From contig JALULO010000143.1 of NCBI GenBank assembly GCA_027056215.1, forward strand, positions 1 to 32,890: a DNA stretch of 32,890 nt, given 5' to 3'. This document shows, piece after piece, positions 31,928 to 32,890 of this stretch. The notes beneath the pieces were generated by a model. It searched no databases and was not told the DNA's origin. It was given only the letters and a program-made list of their open reading frames with translations. The first letter of the stretch is position 1, and each line of letters begins with the position of its first letter. The DNA is from Campylobacterales bacterium (GTDB taxonomy: Bacteria; Campylobacterota; Campylobacteria; Campylobacterales; QNZT01). The position numbers and the translations under genes were made by a program.

Positions 31928-32890
31928 ATGAAAAAGTTTACTTTACTATTCTCTTTTATCCTTCTTATGACACTGCCAGTTTCAGCAAAGTCACGGCAAG
32001 AAAATTTTTCTTTGGTAATCAGCGGCGGTATTAGTCTAGGAGCGTATGAGGCGGGATATAACTGGGGACTTTTAAAATACTTGACATATCTGAAATACTA
32101 CTCCCCACGGACAAATATCAGTATGAAGTCGATTGCAGGGGCTTCGGCGGGAGCGATCAATACATTGATGTCCACACTTGCTTGGTGCCGCAGCAAAGAG
32201 GCGTTGGATCTGAACAATACGATCGATGACAATCTTTTTTACCATATGTGGACAGAGGTTGATTTTGAGGATTTGCTGATTGAGAAAAATGGCGTACAAG
32301 ATCCAAACAATAACACTTCACTTTTTAGCCGTCAAAAGATTGAGAAACAGGCACAGAAGATTGTGCATGAGATGCACCGCCCACTTTATGACAGGGAGTG
32401 TCGTGTGCCATTTGGCTTTGCTGTAACTAGAGTAGAACCCAAACGGGTGACGATTAGTGGTATTTCACTGGATAATAAACTTTTCCACATTCCGTTGCGG
32501 TTTAAAGCAGATATTGAAGGTCGTGGTGAGGTGTATGATGACAGAAGATTGCAGCAGAGTAATATTATCCATCTTTCTGAAACGGGCAAGGTCAATGACG
32601 ATGTACTGAAAAAGGCTATGTTTGCCTCCAGTGCATTTCCCATCGCTTTTGAGCAGGTGAATTTGGCATACTGGTACAAAGGTGTTTTGGAAAAGGCACT
32701 TTTTCTCGACGGCGGTGTTTTTGACAATGTTCCGCTTGATCTTGCAATTCGACTAGCGGGAAGCAAAAATGGTGATTATATCTTCATGGATCCCAAAAAT
32801 ATACGTCGAAAATATCAACCACTAGGTGCCCGTAAGATGCAACAGTCGCAAAGTAGCCCTGTAAATACAGCCATTGAACTGCTGTTTGAT
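31928..32890 (+). CDS. Exported patatin-like phospholipase, 3' partial
   Basis: 321 residues are visible and the frame is still open at the window end. A cleavable signal peptide (MKKFTLLFSFILLMTLPVSA) suggests export. The patatin set is complete: oxyanion-hole loop SGGISLGAYEAG (32-43), nucleophile S73 in GASAGA, and the catalytic Asp D261 in DGGVFDN. The Ser-Asp dyad should hydrolyse acyl esters of phospholipids or lipids. Bacterial patatins of this layout may continue with an outer-membrane barrel, which would be beyond 32890. GC content and use of GCG/GGC codons look higher than in most of the window, by eye. The ribosome-binding site is weak. Confidence 0.88.
   Translation, partial: MKKFTLLFSFILLMTLPVSAKSRQENFSLVISGGISLGAYEAGYNWGLLKYLTYLKYYSPRTNISMKSIAGASAGAINTLMSTLAWCRSKEALDLNNTIDDNLFYHMWTEVDFEDLLIEKNGVQDPNNNTSLFSRQKIEKQAQKIVHEMHRPLYDRECRVPFGFAVTRVEPKRVTISGISLDNKLFHIPLRFKADIEGRGEVYDDRRLQQSNIIHLSETGKVNDDVLKKAMFASSAFPIAFEQVNLAYWYKGVLEKALFLDGGVFDNVPLDLAIRLAGSKNGDYIFMDPKNIRRKYQPLGARKMQQSQSSPVNTAIELLFD

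Noticed and set aside
1-32890. tRNA, rRNA, insertion sequences, integrases, attachment sites, replication origin
   Set aside because: No cloverleaf with TTCRA loop, no transposase or integrase motifs, and no DnaA-box cluster were seen on either strand.

Overview
The window looks like a chromosomal segment of a Campylobacterota (epsilonproteobacterial) bacterium, probably near Sulfurovum or Sulfurimonas. The reasons are AT-rich DNA, dense gene packing, many 0-4 nt gene junctions, the roughly 400-residue DapD type, an atpB separate from the other ATP synthase genes, RNase Y, and TATAAT boxes without clear -35 elements. The genus is inferred. I see 34 protein genes, of which the first and last are cut by the window edges. 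I found no tRNA, rRNA, CRISPR, insertion sequence or integrase, and no gene-free stretch above 300 bases (the longest is 257).

Region 1 (1-5159, plus strand): the tail of a CPA1-type cation/proton antiporter, a VKOR-thioredoxin fusion for disulfide formation, and a three-gene phosphorelay (hybrid histidine kinase, separate HPt, and a receiver joined to a degenerate GGDEF and an intact EAL). The phosphorelay should end in c-di-GMP breakdown. Region 2 (5139-10413, minus): a tight run of 5-formyl-THF cyclo-ligase, RNase Y, an MsbA-like ABC exporter, a DedA membrane protein and a family 2 glycosyltransferase. Region 3 (10433-14292, plus): a TlpA-like thioredoxin lipoprotein, FtsY, RadA and two unknown genes.

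Region 4 (14302-17176, minus): a DEAD-box RNA helicase behind a predicted ~195-nt leader, then dapD. Region 5 (17226-19472, minus): the least ordinary locus, where a FtsK/HerA-like protein that seems to have lost its P-loop abuts a 13-repeat leucine-rich-repeat protein. Region 6 (19555-24110, minus): gatB, a six-segment K+ channel with RCK domain, a second stand-alone RCK protein, and gpsA. Region 7 (24186-29049, minus): dgkA, a lone peptide-type ABC permease, a TIGR02757-like protein, atpB, a small membrane hairpin protein, a ThiE/TenI-like protein and a PAS-GGDEF diguanylate cyclase.

Region 8 (29122-30416, plus): tpx with tandem promoters, a dyad and a strong terminator, then a short nucleosidase-like protein. 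Region 9 (30471-32890): a lipoprotein of unknown function, divergent from an exported patatin-like lipase that runs off the end.

Most of the window is housekeeping. Accessory interest lies in the FtsK-like/LRR pair, the phosphorelay, the channel plus extra RCK gene, and the lipoprotein/patatin end. All assignments come from reading motifs; no search was run.
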